From Bacteroidales bacterium (GTDB lineage Bacteria; Bacteroidota; Bacteroidia; Bacteroidales; UBA932): a DNA stretch of 64,000 nt. The notes under the pieces were generated by a model. It saw only the letters and a list, made by a program, of their open reading frames with translations. It was not told the origin of the DNA and made no database searches. Shown piece by piece: positions 61,030 through 64,000 of the stretch; positions within the stretch are counted from its first letter, which is position 1; each line of letters begins with the position of its first letter. Made by a program: the position numbers and the translations under genes. The stretch spans positions 62,001 through 126,000 of the forward strand of contig JALCMW010000006.1 in NCBI GenBank assembly GCA_022648685.1, read 5' to 3'.

Positions 61030-61890
61030 ATGAGACAATTAAAAATTACAAAATCGATTACCAACAGAGAGAGCGCTTCACTTGACAAATATCTGCAGGA
61101 GATAGGCAGGGAAGAGTTGGTCTCTCCTGAAGAGGAAGTCGAATTGGCGCAGCGTATCCGCAAAGGAGATCAGAGGGCATTGGAAAAACTTACACGTGCC
61201 AATTTGCGGTTTGTCGTTTCTGTTGCGAAACAATATCAGAATCAGGGTTTGAGTCTTCCCGATCTCATCAATGAAGGTAATCTGGGGCTTATAAAGGCTG
61301 CGGAAAAATTTGATGAAACAAGAGGGTTCAAATTCATTTCCTATGCCGTTTGGTGGATACGCCAGTCTATTCTCCAGGCACTGGCCGAGCAGTCACGAAT
61401 AGTAAGGCTGCCTCTAAATCAAGTCGGCTCTCTCAATAAGATAAACAAGGCGCTTTCGAAATTCGAACAGGAAAACGAACGACAGCCGTCTACCGATGAA
61501 CTTTCCGAAATGATAGATGTCCCGAAAGACAAGATTTCAGATACTCTCAGGGTATCCGGAAGGCATGTATCAGTAGATGCTCCGTTTGTCGAGGGGGAGG
61601 ACAACAGTCTTCTGGATGTCCTTCCGAATGACGATTCTCCGAGTGCTGACAGGGGGCTGGTCGGGGAATCCCTGAGTACGGAAATCGAACGCGCCCTGCA
61701 GGTACTTACTACAAGGGAAAGGGAAATAATAAAATCTTTCTTCGGCATCGGCTGTCAGGAAATGACTTTGGAAGAAATCGGCGAAAGGCTTGACCTTACA
61801 AGGGAAAGAGTCCGTCAGATTAAGGAAAAAGCTATAAGAAAGCTTAAGAAACCAAGTGCAAGCAGACTGTTAAAGACTTATCTAGGTTAA
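61030..61890 (+). CDS. rpoD: RNA polymerase primary sigma factor (Bacteroidota short form)
   Basis: 286 residues, the compact sigma-70 that is the housekeeping factor in this phylum. It starts [20 protein letters not shown] (short region 1.2); region 2 has [40 protein letters not shown] and [19 protein letters not shown]; region 4 has [20 protein letters not shown]. The altered region 2.4 and 4.2 are the reason promoters here read TAnnTTTG and TTTG. The stop is followed after one base by argS. Confidence 0.95.
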   Translation: MRQLKITKSITNRESASLDKYLQEIGREELVSPEEEVELAQRIRKGDQRALEKLTRANLRFVVSVAKQYQNQGLSLPDLINEGNLGLIKAAEKFDETRGFKFISYAVWWIRQSILQALAEQSRIVRLPLNQVGSLNKINKALSKFEQENERQPSTDELSEMIDVPKDKISDTLRVSGRHVSVDAPFVEGEDNSLLDVLPNDDSPSADRGLVGESLSTEIERALQVLTTREREIIKSFFGIGCQEMTLEEIGERLDLTRERVRQIKEKAIRKLKKPSASRLLKTYLG

Positions 61891-61891
61891 A

Positions 61892-63682
61892 ATGACTCCT
61901 GAAAATTTCATTGCTACAAAAGCCTCGGAGGCTATAAATTCTTTATATAATAAACATGTTGACGCTGCGTCTCTCCAGGTGCAGGTTACGAGGAAAGAAT
62001 TCGAGGGGGATTATACCCTTGTAGTTTTTTCCCTTTCACGTTTTTCCGGAAGTACACCTGAGAATACGGGAAAGGCGATAGGTGAGTGGATGTCTTCGAA
62101 TGTTCCGGAGATATCCGCGTTCAATGTCGCAAAAGGTTTTCTCAATTTATCCTTTTCCAACGTATATTGGAACGGACTTTTCTCGGAAATTGTTTCTGAC
62201 GCAAATTTCGGCAACTTGCCTTCGACCGGCAGGAAAATAATGATTGAATTTTCATCGCCGAATACTAACAAGCCTTTGCATCTGGGGCATATAAGGAATA
62301 ATTTGCTCGGTGATTCCGTATCCAAGTTATTACGCGCCTGCGGAAATAATGTCATAACTTCGACATTGGTGAATGACAGGGGCGTCCATATTTGCAAGTC
62401 CATGCTCGCATGGGAAAAGGTCGGAAATGGGGAAACCCCGGAGTCTTCAGGAAAGAAGGGCGATCATCTGGTCGGAGACTATTATGTGGCCTTTAACGAT
62501 ATTTATAAAAAGGAAGTCGAAAGTCTGATAGCCGGAGGAATGCCGGAGGACGAAGCCGAAAAAAATGCGCCATCATTGCTGGAGGCTCACAGAATGTTGG
62601 TTGCCTGGGAACATAATGACAAGCAGGTAAGGGATCTATGGGCCAAGATGAATTCGTGGGTGCTTAAGGGTTTCGATGAGACTTATAAAGCTCTAGGCAT
62701 TTCATTTGACAAAACGTATTTTGAATCCCGGACATATTTACTGGGCAAGGAACTTGTACGGAAAGGTCTTGATATGGGCGTTTTTGTGAAAGATCCGGAC
62801 GGTTCCGTGTGGTGTGACCTTACGGATGACGGTTTGGACAGGAAGCTGTTGCTTCGCGGCGACGGTACTTCCGTTTATATAACCCAGGATCTGGGTACGG
62901 CGGAGAAGAGATTTTCCGAATATAATCTGGATGAGCATGTTTATGTCGTAGGAGATGAACAGAATTACCATTTCCAGGTCCTTAAACTCATTTTGAAAAA
63001 ATTGGGTTTTCCATGGGCTGACAACATCTACCATTTGTCATACGGCATGGTGGAACTTCCGGACGGCAAGATGAAATCGAGGGAAGGGACTGTTGTAGAT
63101 GCCGATGATTTGATAGAACAGATGTATGAAACAGCGAAGGAAACTTCATTGGAAAGCGGCAAGCTTGAGGATATGTCTGATGAGGATAAGGAAAAGCTTT
63201 ATCATATGATAGGTCTTGGAGCCCTGAAATACTTCATTATTAAGGTGGATCCAAAAAAGACGATGCTTTTCAATCCCAAGGAATCCATAGATTTCAATGG
63301 AAATACGGGACCATTCATTCAATATACCCATGCCCGGATAATGTCCATTTTGCGTAAAGCCGATGAAAAAGGAATATCACGTGACTTGTCCTGCCTGAAA
63401 TCCGATCTTCCTCTGACCCAGAAAGAAACGAGATTGATAAAGCTTCTTAATTCATATCCTTCCAAGGTTGCGGAAGCCGGGGAGGCTTTGTCTCCGGCTT
63501 TGATCGCGAATTTTGCTTATGATCTGGCTAAGGAATTCAATCAGTATTATCATGAGACCCCGATTCTGAAGGAATCTTTTCCGGACTTGTTGTCCGGCCG
63601 TCTGATTCTTATCGATACTGTGGCTTCGGTGCTCAGGCGTGCTATGGGTATTCTCGGAATAGGTCTTCCCGACAGAATGTGA
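61892..63682 (+). CDS. argS: Arginyl-tRNA synthetase
   Basis: 596 residues, class I. An N-terminal additional domain precedes SSPNTNKPLHLGHIRNNLLG (HIGH motif as HLGH), VDDRG-like LVNDRGVHICKSM, and KMKSREGTVVDADDLIEQMY, which takes the place of KMSKS; the C-terminal DALR anticodon-binding domain ends GIGLPDRM. It charges tRNA-Arg. It begins 1 base after rpoD and overlaps the next gene by one base (TGATG). Confidence 0.96.
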   Translation: MTPENFIATKASEAINSLYNKHVDAASLQVQVTRKEFEGDYTLVVFSLSRFSGSTPENTGKAIGEWMSSNVPEISAFNVAKGFLNLSFSNVYWNGLFSEIVSDANFGNLPSTGRKIMIEFSSPNTNKPLHLGHIRNNLLGDSVSKLLRACGNNVITSTLVNDRGVHICKSMLAWEKVGNGETPESSGKKGDHLVGDYYVAFNDIYKKEVESLIAGGMPEDEAEKNAPSLLEAHRMLVAWEHNDKQVRDLWAKMNSWVLKGFDETYKALGISFDKTYFESRTYLLGKELVRKGLDMGVFVKDPDGSVWCDLTDDGLDRKLLLRGDGTSVYITQDLGTAEKRFSEYNLDEHVYVVGDEQNYHFQVLKLILKKLGFPWADNIYHLSYGMVELPDGKMKSREGTVVDADDLIEQMYETAKETSLESGKLEDMSDEDKEKLYHMIGLGALKYFIIKVDPKKTMLFNPKESIDFNGNTGPFIQYTHARIMSILRKADEKGISRDLSCLKSDLPLTQKETRLIKLLNSYPSKVAEAGEALSPALIANFAYDLAKEFNQYYHETPILKESFPDLLSGRLILIDTVASVLRRAMGILGIGLPDRM

Positions 63683-64000
63683 TGTGCAACTCTCTTGATT
63701 ATATGTTTCCGACATCCCGCAAGGAAGTCGAAGCTTTGGGCTGGGATTATATCGATGTGATTTTCTTCAGCGGTGATGCTTTTGTCGACCATCCTTCTTT
63801 CGGAACGGCCTGTATTGCCCGATGGCTGCAGAAGTTCGGATACAGGGTTGCGATAGTACCTCAGCCGAATTGGCTTGATGATTTGCGTGATTTCAAGAAA
63901 TTCGGTGCTCCGAGGTTATATTTCGCAGTCAATTCCGGGGCCATGGACTCCATGGTCAATCATTATACCGCATCCAAACGGATGAGGCATGACGATGCCT
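63682..64000 (+). CDS. YgiQ-type radical SAM protein (partial)
   Basis: The frame opens at the ATG that overlaps the argS stop (TGATG) and runs off the window end, giving 106 residues. MFPTSRKEVEALGWDYIDVI, FSGDAFVDHPSFGTACIARW and FKKFGAPRLYFAVNSGAMDS followed by MVNHYTASKRMRHDDA is the UPF0313 / YgiQ N-terminal domain that precedes a radical SAM core. The cysteine cluster lies beyond the window. Function of the family is unknown. Confidence 0.88.
   Translation, partial: MCNSLDYMFPTSRKEVEALGWDYIDVIFFSGDAFVDHPSFGTACIARWLQKFGYRVAIVPQPNWLDDLRDFKKFGAPRLYFAVNSGAMDSMVNHYTASKRMRHDDA

Overview
The window is chromosomal DNA of a member of the Bacteroidota, most likely order Bacteroidales. The evidence is a type V pilus (fimbrillin) operon, DUF4831, PCMD, DUF3575 and DUF5119 family proteins, the short primary sigma factor typical of the phylum, and promoters built as TTTG, 19 or 20 bases, then TAnnTTTG. 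Genus cannot be set from the sequence alone; a gut-type Bacteroidales is a reasonable guess. No transposase, integrase, phage gene or CRISPR array was seen.

Layout. 1-1.0 kb: end of a zeta-toxin-like P-loop kinase behind a DUF2400 protein. 1.1-12.1 kb: an eight-gene minus-strand fimbrial operon (DUF3575, DUF5119, four fimbrillin-like lipoproteins, a lipoprotein with a ricin-like insertion, and a 1013-residue DUF4906-type protein). It has a recognisable promoter, a leader of about 400 bases, and a candidate small RNA gene upstream. 12.7-19.4 kb: peptide transporter, lipid A-type acyltransferase, DUF4831, PepD, and the rpsF-rpsR-rplI operon. 19.4-21.8 kb: a three-gene surface operon (barrel, PCMD lipoprotein, small lipoprotein). 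22-26.1 kb: parE, an acyltransferase and an acyl-CoA ligase. 26.1-32.9 kb: a complete trpBEGDCFA operon with its own attenuator, in which a 20-residue leader peptide carries two adjacent Trp codons. 32.9-47.8 kb: pckA, recQ, an MBL hydrolase, mtaB, a tetrapyrrole-methylase-fold enzyme, tamB, tsaD, an FAD dehydrogenase, the SRP RNA and cdd.

47.8-51.3 kb looks accessory. It holds AT-rich DNA with imperfect 87-base repeats and homopolymer runs, then a 45-residue peptide gene, then a 674-residue lipoprotein. The C-terminus of that lipoprotein looks like the variable region of a diversity-generating retroelement (DGR) target. No reverse transcriptase or template repeat is visible here, so any such system would have to act from elsewhere in the genome. 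This is the most interesting signal in the window.

51.4-64 kb is housekeeping: a uracil-DNA-glycosylase-fold protein, mnmA with an unusual insertion, a BaiN/HI0933-type flavoprotein, tRNA-Thr(CGT), a BtuF-like lipoprotein, a DnaQ-type exonuclease, dnaN, a DegP/HtrA protease, rpoD, argS and the start of a YgiQ-type radical SAM gene. Many neighbours are joined by ATGA or TGATG overlaps, which indicates translational coupling.
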